A model generated the notes under the pieces. That model saw nothing but the letters and a program-made list of their open reading frames with translations, had not been told where the DNA came from and did no database searches. DNA of 64,000 nt, taken from positions 248,001 through 312,000 of the forward strand of contig JBMNFB010000001.1 of the NCBI GenBank assembly GCA_050949085.1. Reading direction: 5' to 3'. This DNA is from JBMNFB01 sp050949085 (GTDB lineage: Bacteria; Bacillota; UBA994; UBA5500). Below are positions 43,671 to 51,665 of this stretch, one piece after another. The position numbers were made by a program, and so were the translations under genes. Within the stretch, counting starts at the first letter, position 1; each line of letters begins with the position of its first letter.

Positions 43671-44396
43671 GTGGGAAAGCCAAAATATAGACGGGTTGTG
43701 CTCAAACTGAGTGGCGAAGCGATGGCTGGAGGGCGCGGCAGCGGAATCGACACCAGCGTCGTCAGCGATATCGCGCTGCAGGTAAAAGAGATAGTGGACA
43801 TGGGTGTCCAGGTAGGCATTGTGGTCGGTGGCGGCAATATCTGGCGCGGCGCCGTCGGTGGTGCTGCCGGCATCGATCGCACTACGGCTGACTATATGGG
43901 GATGTTGGCGACTGTACTCAACGCGCTGGCGCTGCAGGACGCATTGGAGAAGGTGGACGTGGAGACTCGCGTGCAGACCGCCATCGAGATGCGGGAGGTT
44001 GCCGAACCCTATATCCGTCGCAAAGCGACCAACCATCTGGAGCATGGGCGCGTGGTCATCTTTGCCGCCGGCACCGGGAATCCTTATTTCACCACCGATA
44101 CTACGGCGGCACTCAGGGCAGCAGAGATTGATGCTGAGGTGATTCTCCTCGCCAAGGGGACGGTAGATGGCGTCTACGATGCTGACCCCAAGTTGGTGCC
44201 TGATGCCAGGATGTTCCGTCGGCTCACCTATCTGGAAGTGATCCAGCGTGGGCTGAAGGTGATGGACACGACGGCCACTTCGCTCTGCATGGACAATAAT
44301 ATCCCCCTGGTGGTTTTTGGGCTGGCTACCCGCGGCAATATTCGCCGGGCAATCATGGGTGAAGATATCGGTACCTATGTTGGAGGTGAAAGCTAG
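43671..44396 (+). CDS. pyrH: UMP kinase
   Basis: PyrH phosphorylates UMP to UDP and feeds pyrimidine nucleotide and peptidoglycan precursor synthesis. The 241-residue protein has [68 protein letters not shown] and [12 protein letters not shown], all family blocks. GTG 43671 follows CGGAGGT at 43658-43664; the longer frame from GTG 43557 starts inside the tsf terminator and is rejected. frr begins one base after its stop. Confidence 0.96.
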   Translation: MGKPKYRRVVLKLSGEAMAGGRGSGIDTSVVSDIALQVKEIVDMGVQVGIVVGGGNIWRGAVGGAAGIDRTTADYMGMLATVLNALALQDALEKVDVETRVQTAIEMREVAEPYIRRKATNHLEHGRVVIFAAGTGNPYFTTDTTAALRAAEIDAEVILLAKGTVDGVYDADPKLVPDARMFRRLTYLEVIQRGLKVMDTTATSLCMDNNIPLVVFGLATRGNIRRAIMGEDIGTYVGGES

Positions 44397-44397
44397 A

Positions 44398-44955
44398 ATG
44401 ATCAAAGAGATGATGATGGATGCAGAAAGCAGGATGGAGAAGAGTATCGCTGCGCTAAAAAGGGACCTGGCTGGGCTGAGAGCCGGCCGGGCCACACCGG
44501 CACTGCTGGACAAGATTCAGGTCGAATATTACGGAGTGCCAACTGCGATCAGCCAGATGGCCTCAATCTCAGTGCCCGAGCCACGCCTCCTGACTATTCA
44601 GCCCTGGGACAAGGGCACCATCAAGAATATAGAGAAGGCGATTCTCACATCCGATCTGGGCATCACGCCTATTTCTGACGGAACCGTGATCCGGTTAGCC
44701 ATTCCGCCGATGACCGAGGAACGCCGCCTGGATCTGGTCAAGACGGTGCGCAGGCGGGGCGAGGAGACAAAAGTGGCTATCCGCAATATTCGGCGCGAGG
44801 CCAATGATCTGCTGAAGGAAATGCAGAAGTCCGGTGAGATCTCGGAGGACGAGCAGAAACGGGCTCAGGATGAAGTGCAGAAGCTCACCGACCGGCAGAT
44901 AAAACAGGTAGACGAGGTTTTGGCCAACAAAGAGGCCGAAATTATGGAGGTATGA
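44398..44955 (+). CDS. frr: Ribosome recycling factor
   Basis: RRF splits post-termination ribosomes together with EF-G. The 185-residue protein shows ALKRDLAGLRAGRATPALLD, VPEPRLLTIQPWDKG, ILTSDLGITPISDGTVIRLAIPPMTEERR and the C-terminal coiled coil ending KEAEIMEV. ATG 44398 with GGAGGTGA upstream; it follows pyrH by one base. The next small ORF overlaps its stop codon (GTATGA), so translation is coupled. Confidence 0.96.
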   Translation: MIKEMMMDAESRMEKSIAALKRDLAGLRAGRATPALLDKIQVEYYGVPTAISQMASISVPEPRLLTIQPWDKGTIKNIEKAILTSDLGITPISDGTVIRLAIPPMTEERRLDLVKTVRRRGEETKVAIRNIRREANDLLKEMQKSGEISEDEQKRAQDEVQKLTDRQIKQVDEVLANKEAEIMEV

Positions 44956-45206
44956 CCTGGGATGGCTTGTTGGGCCTGACCCTGGCCCAGCTCCAGGAAG
45001 AGCAGCCCGACTTGCTGCGAACGGCTGAGCTGGAGTTCTGCGGAGCTGATGCAGATCATGCAGATCTAGGCGACCCTGCCAACTGGCGCGTCGTCAGGGC
45101 AATCCAGTCTGGCGGTGTCTGGCGGCTGACTCTGGTCAGGCCGCCTATTCTCGGAGGCTGCAGCAAGGCGGCTCAGAGTTCAAAGGAGAATGATCATGTC
45201 ACCTAG
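44952..45206 (+). CDS. Small hypothetical protein coupled to frr and uppS
   Basis: An 84-codon frame whose ATG overlaps the frr stop (ATGA-type coupling) with TGGAGG directly upstream, and whose end overlaps the uppS start by 11 bases. The sequence begins MTWDGLLGLTLAQLQEEQPDLLRTAELEF and continues NWRVVRAIQSGGVWRLTLVRPP, a compact acidic-then-basic protein with no membrane segment. No family recognised; in most Firmicutes frr and uppS are adjacent with no gene between. The double overlap supports a real translated gene of unknown role. Confidence 0.65.
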   Translation: MTWDGLLGLTLAQLQEEQPDLLRTAELEFCGADADHADLGDPANWRVVRAIQSGGVWRLTLVRPPILGGCSKAAQSSKENDHVT

Positions 45207-45921
45207 TGGTACAGCGGCGGTTCCCCAGCACGTGGCCATCGTCATGGATGGCAATGGGCGCTGGGCGCAGGCCCGGGGCTTGCCTCGCACGGAAGGGCAT
45301 CGGCGTGGCGCGGAGAACATTCGGAGAATCATACTGGAATGCATTCGGCTGGGTATCAAGTACCTGACCATCTATGCTTTTTCCACCGAGAACTGGACTC
45401 GGCCTCAGGCTGAGGTGGACTACCTGATGAGCCTTCCCATCCTCTTTTTTCAGCGCGAGCGGCAGACCCTGCACAAACATAATGTCAGGGTTCGTGCGAT
45501 AGGCAAGCTGGATGGTGTCCCGACCAGGACACGAGAGGTTGTGGAGCGGGTTCAGTCGGAGACGGCTAGCTATGAACGGCTGAATCTGATCGTTGCGTTT
45601 AACTATGGGGCCCGCGACGAGCTGGTGCGCGCCGTCAACCGCCTGGCAGAGCGAATCCGGCAGGGCGAGGTCGTGCAGATCAGCGAGGCTGATCTGGCCA
45701 ACGAACTGGACACGGCGGGCATCCCGGACCCCGATCTGATCATTCGTTGTGGCAACGAAGTGCGATTGAGCAACTTCCTGCTCTGGCAAGCAGCCTACGC
45801 CGAGCTTTACTTCTCGGATACACTGTGGCCTGACTTTAGCGAAGCTGATCTACAGGCAGCTGTTGCCGATTTCGGGCGAAGGACCAGGCGCTTCGGTGGC
45901 GTCATCAATCTGAAGAGGTGA
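45196..45921 (+). CDS. uppS: Undecaprenyl diphosphate synthase
   Basis: UppS condenses isopentenyl diphosphate onto farnesyl diphosphate to make the C55 carrier for cell-wall synthesis. The 241-residue protein has the catalytic Asp18 in VAIVMDGNGRWAQARG, GHRRGAENIRRI, AFSTENWTRP and the C-terminal LSNFLLWQAAYAELYF. The diphosphate motif normally RTSGE(x)R reads RCGNEVR (residues 184-190): Arg184, Glu188 and Arg190 are kept but three middle residues differ. ATG 45196 is favoured over ATG 45190 because AAGGAG at 45183-45188 needs that spacing. cdsA follows in 7 bases. Confidence 0.95.
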   Translation: MSPSGTAAVPQHVAIVMDGNGRWAQARGLPRTEGHRRGAENIRRIILECIRLGIKYLTIYAFSTENWTRPQAEVDYLMSLPILFFQRERQTLHKHNVRVRAIGKLDGVPTRTREVVERVQSETASYERLNLIVAFNYGARDELVRAVNRLAERIRQGEVVQISEADLANELDTAGIPDPDLIIRCGNEVRLSNFLLWQAAYAELYFSDTLWPDFSEADLQAAVADFGRRTRRFGGVINLKR

Positions 45922-45928
45922 GCAGCGT

Positions 45929-46729
45929 ATGTTGCGACAACGGGTGATCAGCGCCGTCCTGGCCATTCCCCTGGCCTTGCTGGCCGTCTATTATGGCGGA
46001 TGGGTTTTCAGCTTGCTGGTTCTGGCCATGACCACCCTGGCCTGGCGCGAGCTGATCGAACTGTTGGGTGTGCCGCGAGACAGCCTTTACTTCTGGTGGG
46101 GCTGGATCTGGCTGATCCTGTTATTGCTGGCGGCCTGGTTGGCGCCGGCCAATATTCTGCCCATCATCTCCTTTGCCACAATAGCGCTGCTGGCGCTGCA
46201 GTTGCGGGGCTATCGCCCGGAGAATCGACCTCTGGCCATGATTTCGCTGACAGCGCTGCTTTATATAGCCCTGCCTGGCGTGCATTTCGTCCTGCTCAGG
46301 TATCTGCCCTACGGGCGGCAGTGGGTGACTCTGCTGCTGCTCTGCACCTGGGCTTACGACACAGGTGCCTTCTTTGTCGGGATGCGCTTTGGCCGCAGGC
46401 GCCCCTGGCCGTTGCTTTCGCCCAAGAAGTCGGTCGAGGGGATGATCGGCGGGTTCATCGGCTCGCTAAGCGCCGCCTGGATCCTGCTCCACTATTTCGT
46501 TCCCAGCCTGAGCGGAGCGGAATGGATAGGTCTCGGCGCCCTACTGGGCGCGGGTGTGGGCATTCTCGCCCACACCGGGGACATGGTGGAGTCAGCTATG
46601 AAGCGCACGCAGCAGGTCAAGGATTCTGGCGCTTTCTTGCCGGGACACGGTGGGGTTCTTGACCGCATCGACTCTCTCTTGTTTGTGATACCCTTTGTCT
46701 ACTATTTTGTCACCCGGCTGCTCCTCTAG
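45929..46729 (+). CDS. cdsA: Phosphatidate cytidylyltransferase
   Basis: CdsA makes CDP-diacylglycerol, the branch point of phospholipid synthesis, in the membrane. The 266-residue protein has about eight hydrophobic segments and the C-terminal family signature, here SAMKRTQQVKDSGAFLPGHG followed by GVLDRIDSLLF, with KKSVEGMIGG before it. Start ATG 45929 has GAGGTGAG upstream. It lies in the uppS-cdsA-dxr-rseP operon, 7 bases after uppS. Confidence 0.95.
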   Translation: MLRQRVISAVLAIPLALLAVYYGGWVFSLLVLAMTTLAWRELIELLGVPRDSLYFWWGWIWLILLLLAAWLAPANILPIISFATIALLALQLRGYRPENRPLAMISLTALLYIALPGVHFVLLRYLPYGRQWVTLLLLCTWAYDTGAFFVGMRFGRRRPWPLLSPKKSVEGMIGGFIGSLSAAWILLHYFVPSLSGAEWIGLGALLGAGVGILAHTGDMVESAMKRTQQVKDSGAFLPGHGGVLDRIDSLLFVIPFVYYFVTRLLL

Positions 46730-46766
46730 GGGCAGCCAAATTCTTCGGCAGGGAGGCGGAATCAGG

Positions 46767-47906
46767 TTGCAGATGCGCGAAAGAAGCGTCGCTGTCCTGG
46801 GCAGCACCGGTTCCATCGGTCGCCAGACGCTGGAGGTTGTGGCTGAGCTGGGTTACCGTGTGGTTGGCCTGATGGCAGGGCGCAATGCCCGCCTCCTGGA
46901 GGAGCAGATTCGCCTGTTTCAGCCGGATTGGGCGGTGCTCAGCGAGGGTGAGTTTTCGGAGTCGGCTGGCTCAACTGCCCGCGCGGTGGGCCGCGACGCG
47001 GTGGATTATTATTCGCAGCAGCATGGGGCTGACGTGGTGGTTGCCGCAATCTCCGGCGTGGCTGGTCTGTTGCCCACCTGGAATGCGGTGCAGAGTGGTG
47101 CGACAGTCGCGCTGGCTAACAAGGAATCGCTGGTTACCGCGGGTTCGCTGATGCTCCGCGCCGCAGAGGCCTCGGGGGCGACGATTCTGCCGGTGGATAG
47201 CGAGCACTCGGCGATCTGGCAGTGCCTGCAGGGCATCCAGCCGGGACAGCTGTCCCGCCTGATCCTGACGGCGTCCGGCGGCCCGTTCCGCGATTGGTCT
47301 TGGGAGCAGCTGCAGCGGGCGACGGTGGCCGATGCGCTGAAGCATCCCACCTGGAGCATGGGCAGCAAGATAACGGTAGATTCGGCCACGCTGATGAACA
47401 AGGGCCTGGAGGTTATCGAAGCTCACTGGCTGTTCAACGTGGGCTATGACCAGATCAGCGTGGTGGTGCATCCCGAGAGCATCGTCCATTCCCTGATTGA
47501 ACTGGTGGACGGCTCCTGCCTCGCCCAGCTGTCGACGCCCGACATGCGTCTGCCCATTCAGCTGGCCCTGACCTATCCTGAGCGGCTGGCTACACCCTGG
47601 CCGAGGCTGGACCTCGTGCGCCAACGGAGTCTGACCTTCTTCAGCCCCCGAGCGGAGGCGTTCCCCTGTCTGAATCTGGCCATCAACGCTGGTAAGGCAG
47701 GCGGGAGCTATCCGATCGCCCTGAATGCGGCCAACGAGGTTGCAGTGGATGCATTCCTCAGGGGGAGGCTGTCGTTTGCCGGGATTCCAGCCCTGGTGGA
47801 GCGGGTGCTGGAGCAGCATACAGCCGTGGAACCGACCAGCATCGCTGAAGTGATTTCCCTGGATCAGCACGGGCGACAAGAGGCAGAGGGGTTCCTGCCG
47901 AGCTGA
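46767..47906 (+). CDS. dxr: 1-deoxy-D-xylulose 5-phosphate reductoisomerase
   Basis: Dxr is the NADPH-dependent committed step of the MEP isoprenoid pathway and the fosmidomycin target. The 379-residue protein has VAVLGSTGSIGRQTLEV, ALANKESLVTAG, PVDSEHSAIWQCLQG (metal ligands), LTASGGPF, HPTWSMGSKITVDSATLMNKGLEVIEA and NAANEVAV. TTG 46767 has a well spaced GGGAGGCGG site; ATG 46773 two codons later is an alternative. Together with ispG downstream it shows that this organism uses the MEP pathway. Confidence 0.96.
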   Translation: MQMRERSVAVLGSTGSIGRQTLEVVAELGYRVVGLMAGRNARLLEEQIRLFQPDWAVLSEGEFSESAGSTARAVGRDAVDYYSQQHGADVVVAAISGVAGLLPTWNAVQSGATVALANKESLVTAGSLMLRAAEASGATILPVDSEHSAIWQCLQGIQPGQLSRLILTASGGPFRDWSWEQLQRATVADALKHPTWSMGSKITVDSATLMNKGLEVIEAHWLFNVGYDQISVVVHPESIVHSLIELVDGSCLAQLSTPDMRLPIQLALTYPERLATPWPRLDLVRQRSLTFFSPRAEAFPCLNLAINAGKAGGSYPIALNAANEVAVDAFLRGRLSFAGIPALVERVLEQHTAVEPTSIAEVISLDQHGRQEAEGFLPS

Positions 47907-47952
47907 GCCTGATCGCCCCGGGCGGATGATTTTTCTCAGCTGGGGGCATATA

Positions 47953-47996
47953 CTGGAACCAAAGTCGCTCCAGTTTAGTGGGGTTCCAGGGAGCGA
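47953..47996 (+). other. Interleaved inverted repeats (possible pseudoknot) before rseP
   Basis: CTGGAACC (47953-47960) pairs with GGTTCCAG (47982-47989) and TCGCTCC (47965-47971) pairs with GGAGCGA (47990-47996). The order A-B-A'-B' is that of an H-type pseudoknot or of two mutually exclusive hairpins. A TATACT at 47949-47954 overlaps its left edge. It lies in the 143-base dxr-rseP gap. Confidence 0.35.
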
Positions 47997-48049
47997 TGGA
48001 ATAGATCGTGCAGGTTTTGGCAAGAACCCACTAATAGGTAGGTGATTTT

Positions 48050-49075
48050 ATGACCATCGTCGTGGCTATATTGATGGTTGGCGTGCTGATTTTTTTCCAC
48101 GAGCTGGGGCATTTCCTGGCTGCCAGGGCTAACGGGGTTGCCGTCCTGGAGTTTGCCATCGGCATGGGGCCGGTGGTTTTCTCCCGCCAGTCGGGAGAGA
48201 CCCTCTATTCCATTCGGTTGATTCCGATGGGTGGATTCGCGCGCATGGCAGGTGAGGAGACCGAGGAGATTGACCTGGCTGTGCCCGATGAGCGCCGCTT
48301 TGACAAGAAGCCGCTCTGGAGGCGGGTGCTGGTGATTCTGGCCGGACCAGTGACTAATCTGCTGCTGGCCGCACTGCTCTTTGCCACGCTCTTCCTGTTT
48401 GCCGGGATTCCATCCAACGCCCCGGTGGTGGGAGCCGTAGGCGAGGGGTGGCCTGCCGCTGCTGCCGGGCTTCAGCCTGGTGATCGCATCATCAGCATTG
48501 ACGGGAAGGAAGTCAACTCGTGGCAGCAGATTCAGCTCAACGTTGGGGAGCAGCCGGGCAAGGAGCTAACCCTGTTGGTGGACCGCGGTGGGGAAACGCT
48601 CACCGTGCTGGTAACTCCCAGCCCGCACCCCGAGACAGGTCAGCCCCTGATTGGCATTACCCCACGCATTGACAGGTTCAACGCGATTGGTGCCATCAAG
48701 ATGGGCATTTCGGAGACTGCCTGGTTCACAGGAGAGGTGGTCAGCCTGGTGGCAGGGATGTTCAGGGGGCAGGTCGAGGCTGAGGTTGCGGGACCCATCG
48801 GCATGATCGCCATGATGGGAGAGGTGGCCAGTACCGGCTGGCTCAATCTCCTTAGTTTCGGGGCGGCGATCAGCGTTCAACTCTGTCTGTTCAACCTGCT
48901 GCCTGTCCCAGCGCTGGACGGGGGCCGACTGGTGTTCTTCCTGATTGAAGCGATCCGCGGTAAGCCCATCGACGCGGAAAAGGAAGGCTTTGTCCATTTT
49001 CTCGGCTTTGTCGCTCTCATTGCCTTCATGTTGATCGCTACCTTCAGGGATCTGCAGAAATTGAACGTCTTCTAG
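48050..49075 (+). CDS. rseP: Site-2 protease RseP/RasP
   Basis: A membrane zinc protease that cleaves anti-sigma factors and signal peptide remnants within the bilayer. The 341-residue protein has HELGH at 17-21 inside the first helix and a PDZ domain around residues 125-195 (AAAGLQPGDRIISIDGKEV). The second metal site is NLLPVPALDGGRLVF, followed by a last helix ending near the C-terminus. GGTAGGTG precedes the ATG. It follows dxr, as usual, and is 6 bases before ispG. Confidence 0.96.
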   Translation: MTIVVAILMVGVLIFFHELGHFLAARANGVAVLEFAIGMGPVVFSRQSGETLYSIRLIPMGGFARMAGEETEEIDLAVPDERRFDKKPLWRRVLVILAGPVTNLLLAALLFATLFLFAGIPSNAPVVGAVGEGWPAAAAGLQPGDRIISIDGKEVNSWQQIQLNVGEQPGKELTLLVDRGGETLTVLVTPSPHPETGQPLIGITPRIDRFNAIGAIKMGISETAWFTGEVVSLVAGMFRGQVEAEVAGPIGMIAMMGEVASTGWLNLLSFGAAISVQLCLFNLLPVPALDGGRLVFFLIEAIRGKPIDAEKEGFVHFLGFVALIAFMLIATFRDLQKLNVF

Positions 49076-49081
49076 GGGCGG

Positions 49082-50176
49082 ATGGCGGAAAGGATAGGAA
49101 CGACGCACATGAAACGACGACTAACGCGTCCAGTGGCCGTGGGAGATCTGACGCTGGGTGGCGGCGCTCCCATTCTGTTACAGTCGATGACCAATACCGA
49201 CACCCGTGATGTGGCGGCGACACTGGAGCAGGTGAGGCAGTTGGCGGAGGCCGGCTGCGATCTGGTGCGCATCTCGGTGCCGAGCCAGGCGGCAGTGGAC
49301 AGCTTTGCCGAGATCTGCAGGGAATCTCCCTGCCCCCTGATTGCCGATATTCACTTCGACTATCGTCTGGCTATTGGCGCCATCCGTGCGGGTGCCAGCA
49401 AGATTCGCATCAACCCCGGCAACATCGGCGGCTGGGAACGGGTGAGGCCGATTCTGGAGGCGGCAAGGGAGCGAGGCGTGTCCATTCGGGTGGGCGTCAA
49501 CAGCGGTTCCGTGCCGGCACACATTCTGGAGAAACACGGCAAACCGACGGCGCAGGCCCTGGTCGATTCTGGCCTGATGTGGCTGAACCAGTTTCTCGAT
49601 GAAGGGTTTGAGCAGCTGGTCTTCTCCTTTAAGTCCAGCAACGTACTGACCACCATCGAGGCCTACCGTCAGGCGGCCCGGGTGTTGGACTGGCCGCTGC
49701 ATCTCGGGGTGACAGAGGCTGGGACAACCTTCCGCGGCACTGTGCATTCTGCGGTGGGTATCGGTACTCTGCTGGCGGAAGGAATCGGCGATACCTTCCG
49801 GGTTTCGCTGACTGCCGATCCGCGGCAGGAGGTCAAGGTAGGCGTGGAAATCCTCCGCGCGCTGGGGTTGCGACCTCCCGGGATCAGCGTTATCTCCTGC
49901 CCCACCTGCGCTCGCACTCCGGAGAATCTGGTGGGTCTGGCCGAAGCGTTTGAAGAGCGGGTGACCGGCCTCCGGGGAGAAGCGGTAGTAGCCATCATGG
50001 GGTGTGCGGTTAACGGACCTGGAGAAGCGCGGGAAGCGGATCTCGGCGTGGCGCTCGGCCCGGGCAAGGCATTGCTGTTTGTCAGGGGAGTGATCGTGGG
50101 ATCGGTGCCATTTGATCAAGCGCTGGATCGATTATACGACGAGGTAGTGAAGTTTGTTCAGGAACAGAGTAGCTGA
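49082..50176 (+). CDS. ispG: 4-hydroxy-3-methylbut-2-enyl diphosphate synthase (IspG)
   Basis: IspG reduces methylerythritol cyclodiphosphate to HMBPP, the penultimate MEP-pathway step, with a 4Fe-4S cluster. The 364-residue protein has TRPVAVGDLTLGG, QSMTNTDTRDV, IADIHFDYRLAI, KIRINPGNIG and the cluster cysteines in SCPTCARTP and MGCAVNGPGEA. ATG 49082 lies 6 bases after rseP; ATG 49109 is an alternative start. In many Clostridia proS and polC follow; here a glycosyltransferase does. Confidence 0.95.
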   Translation: MAERIGTTHMKRRLTRPVAVGDLTLGGGAPILLQSMTNTDTRDVAATLEQVRQLAEAGCDLVRISVPSQAAVDSFAEICRESPCPLIADIHFDYRLAIGAIRAGASKIRINPGNIGGWERVRPILEAARERGVSIRVGVNSGSVPAHILEKHGKPTAQALVDSGLMWLNQFLDEGFEQLVFSFKSSNVLTTIEAYRQAARVLDWPLHLGVTEAGTTFRGTVHSAVGIGTLLAEGIGDTFRVSLTADPRQEVKVGVEILRALGLRPPGISVISCPTCARTPENLVGLAEAFEERVTGLRGEAVVAIMGCAVNGPGEAREADLGVALGPGKALLFVRGVIVGSVPFDQALDRLYDEVVKFVQEQSS

Positions 50177-50195
50177 AGAATAAGGGGGAATTCCC

Positions 50196-50822
50196 TTGCG
50201 AACAGTGGCCGTCATTCCTGCATTCAACGAAGAAACTACCATCGGTGCTGTGATCAACGCAGCCAGTCGAGCAGAACACGTAGAAGAAGTGGTTGTTGTC
50301 AGTGACGGATCGTCTGACCGGACGGTCGAGGTTGCTGAACAGGCCGGCGCTACTGTGGTGGATCTGGGGACGAACCGCGGCAAAGGGGCGGCGTTACAGG
50401 CCGGGCTGGACTCTACCCAGAGCGATGTTATCCTTTTTCTTGATGCCGACCTGATCGGCCTGACGCCGGAGCATGTCGAGGCGCTGCTGGCGCCGGTGCT
50501 CGAAGGCACGGTGGAGATGACGGTAGGTATTTTTGGCAAGGGCCGGATTGTCACCGATATGGCTCAGCGGGTCGCTCCCCATCTCTCTGGACAGCGAGCC
50601 ATCAGACGAGAGCTCCTGCAGCAACTGCCCCAGCTTGATCAGCTCGGGTTTGGGGTGGAGGTTGCCCTGACCCGCTTTGTCAAGTCAAACGCTATTGCCT
50701 GGCAAGGTGTGGTCCTGACTGGGGTTTCCCAGGTGATGAAGGAAGAGAAGTTTGGGTTGGTGGATGGTGTCAGCCGTCGGATGCGCATGTACTGGGAAAT
50801 CGTCCGCACGCTTGCCCAATAG
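50196..50822 (+). CDS. Family 2 glycosyltransferase
   Basis: A 208-residue single-domain GT-A protein. It starts VAVIPAFNEETTIGAVI and has VVSDGSSDRTVEVAEQAGA, NRGKGAALQAGLD and the metal motif FLDADL (DxD) near residue 90. There is no membrane segment, unlike the larger polyprenol-phosphate glycosyltransferases, so it is probably cytoplasmic. The acceptor is unknown; its closeness to isoprenoid and envelope genes suggests a cell-envelope glycan role (inference). It starts at TTG 50196 with AAGGGGGAA upstream, 19 bases after ispG. Confidence 0.85.
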   Translation: MRTVAVIPAFNEETTIGAVINAASRAEHVEEVVVVSDGSSDRTVEVAEQAGATVVDLGTNRGKGAALQAGLDSTQSDVILFLDADLIGLTPEHVEALLAPVLEGTVEMTVGIFGKGRIVTDMAQRVAPHLSGQRAIRRELLQQLPQLDQLGFGVEVALTRFVKSNAIAWQGVVLTGVSQVMKEEKFGLVDGVSRRMRMYWEIVRTLAQ

Positions 50823-50902
50823 GGGGCGGCAGCGGCCGGATCCTGGCAGACCTGTAGCAGGCTTGCAGGCTGGTAAGCCGTGTGTTACAATACGGCTGGC
50901 AG

Positions 50903-50925
50903 AGAGTGGGGCTTTCCCACTCTTT
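50903..50925 (+). terminator. Terminator-like hairpin after the glycosyltransferase
   Basis: AGAGTGGG (50903-50910), loop GCTTT, CCCACTCT (50916-50923), then TTC. The T-tract is short. Confidence 0.6.
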
Positions 50926-50962
50926 CGACTTGTGTAATGGTTTGGCCCGGCCGTGATGTGGT

Positions 50963-51156
50963 ACCAGCCGATGTTTGGCGAGCAAACATCGCCTTAATAG
51001 CTCGCAGTCCTCACGGACTTGGTTTAGGACCAGCCGATGTTTGGCAAGCAAACATCGCCTTAATAGCTCGCAAGTCCTCACGGACTTGACTTAGGTACCA
51101 GCCGATGTTTGGCGAGCAAACATCGCCTTAATAGCTCGCAAGTCCTCACGGACTTG
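50963..51156. repeat. Three tandem copies of a 60-bp double-hairpin repeat
   Basis: Near-identical copies lie at 50963-51021, 51029-51088 and 51097-51156, separated by 7-8 bases. Each holds a 9-bp hairpin CGATGTTTG/CAAACATCG with a 5-base loop and a 7-bp hairpin CAAGTCC-TCAC-GGACTTG; copy 1 lacks one A in the second stem. No ORF with a start and ribosome site runs through the array. It fills the 355-base gap before rimP and ends 21 bases before its start, so it may shape rimP-operon transcription or be a dispersed palindromic element. Confidence 0.9.
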
Positions 51157-51177
51157 CTTGGGAAGGGGAATGGTGAG

Positions 51178-51648
51178 ATGGCAAAATCCGCAAGCTTGGA
51201 TGAACTCACTCAAGTCATAAAGCCTGTCGTAGAAGAGCTGGGCTATAACTTGATTGAGGTAGCTTGGGGAAGTCAGTTTCGACGTCGTACGCTGACGCTC
51301 TACGTTGATAAGCCAGGAGGCGTCCTGCTGGAGGACTGCCAGCTGCTCTCCCGGCAGGTGGGCGAGCTTCTCGACAGCCGAGAGCTGATCAGCGGCAGTT
51401 ATGTGCTGGAGGTATCATCCCCTGGGGCCGAACGACCTTTGAAAAGGGATCGGGATTTTGAGTATTTTACCGGGCGTTATGTCTTCATTCGGACGCGAAA
51501 CCCTTTGCCGGACCTTTCAACCACGGAAGTCTACGGGACGCTGCGTGGCCTGGTTGACGGCAAGGTGGCGGTGGAATCGGAGCAAGGGCAGTTACTCCAG
51601 ATACCGAGGGAGGAGATCGTTAAGGCCCGATTGGCGATTAAGCTCTGA
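51178..51648 (+). CDS. rimP: Ribosome maturation factor RimP
   Basis: RimP assists 30S assembly. The 156-residue protein has LGYNLIEVAWGSQFRRRTLTLYVDKPGGV, DCQLLSRQVGELLD and the diagnostic YVLEVSSPGAERPLKRDRDFEYFTGR in two conserved blocks, ending in the SH3-like domain. ATG 51178 (MAKSASLDEL) is chosen over the frame extension from 51109 because that runs into the repeat array. It is the first gene of the nusA-infB operon. Confidence 0.95.
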   Translation: MAKSASLDELTQVIKPVVEELGYNLIEVAWGSQFRRRTLTLYVDKPGGVLLEDCQLLSRQVGELLDSRELISGSYVLEVSSPGAERPLKRDRDFEYFTGRYVFIRTRNPLPDLSTTEVYGTLRGLVDGKVAVESEQGQLLQIPREEIVKARLAIKL

Positions 51649-51665
51649 AGGAGGAGATTCTGAGC

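Noticed and set aside
50770..51089. Short ORFs running through the hairpin repeats on both strands (103 and 69 codons)
   Set aside because: They consist of the repeat translated several times, have no suitable start signals and differ by frame between copies.
50963..51156. CRISPR array
   Set aside because: Only three units, each internally palindromic twice, with 7-8 base gaps rather than unique spacers, and no cas genes.
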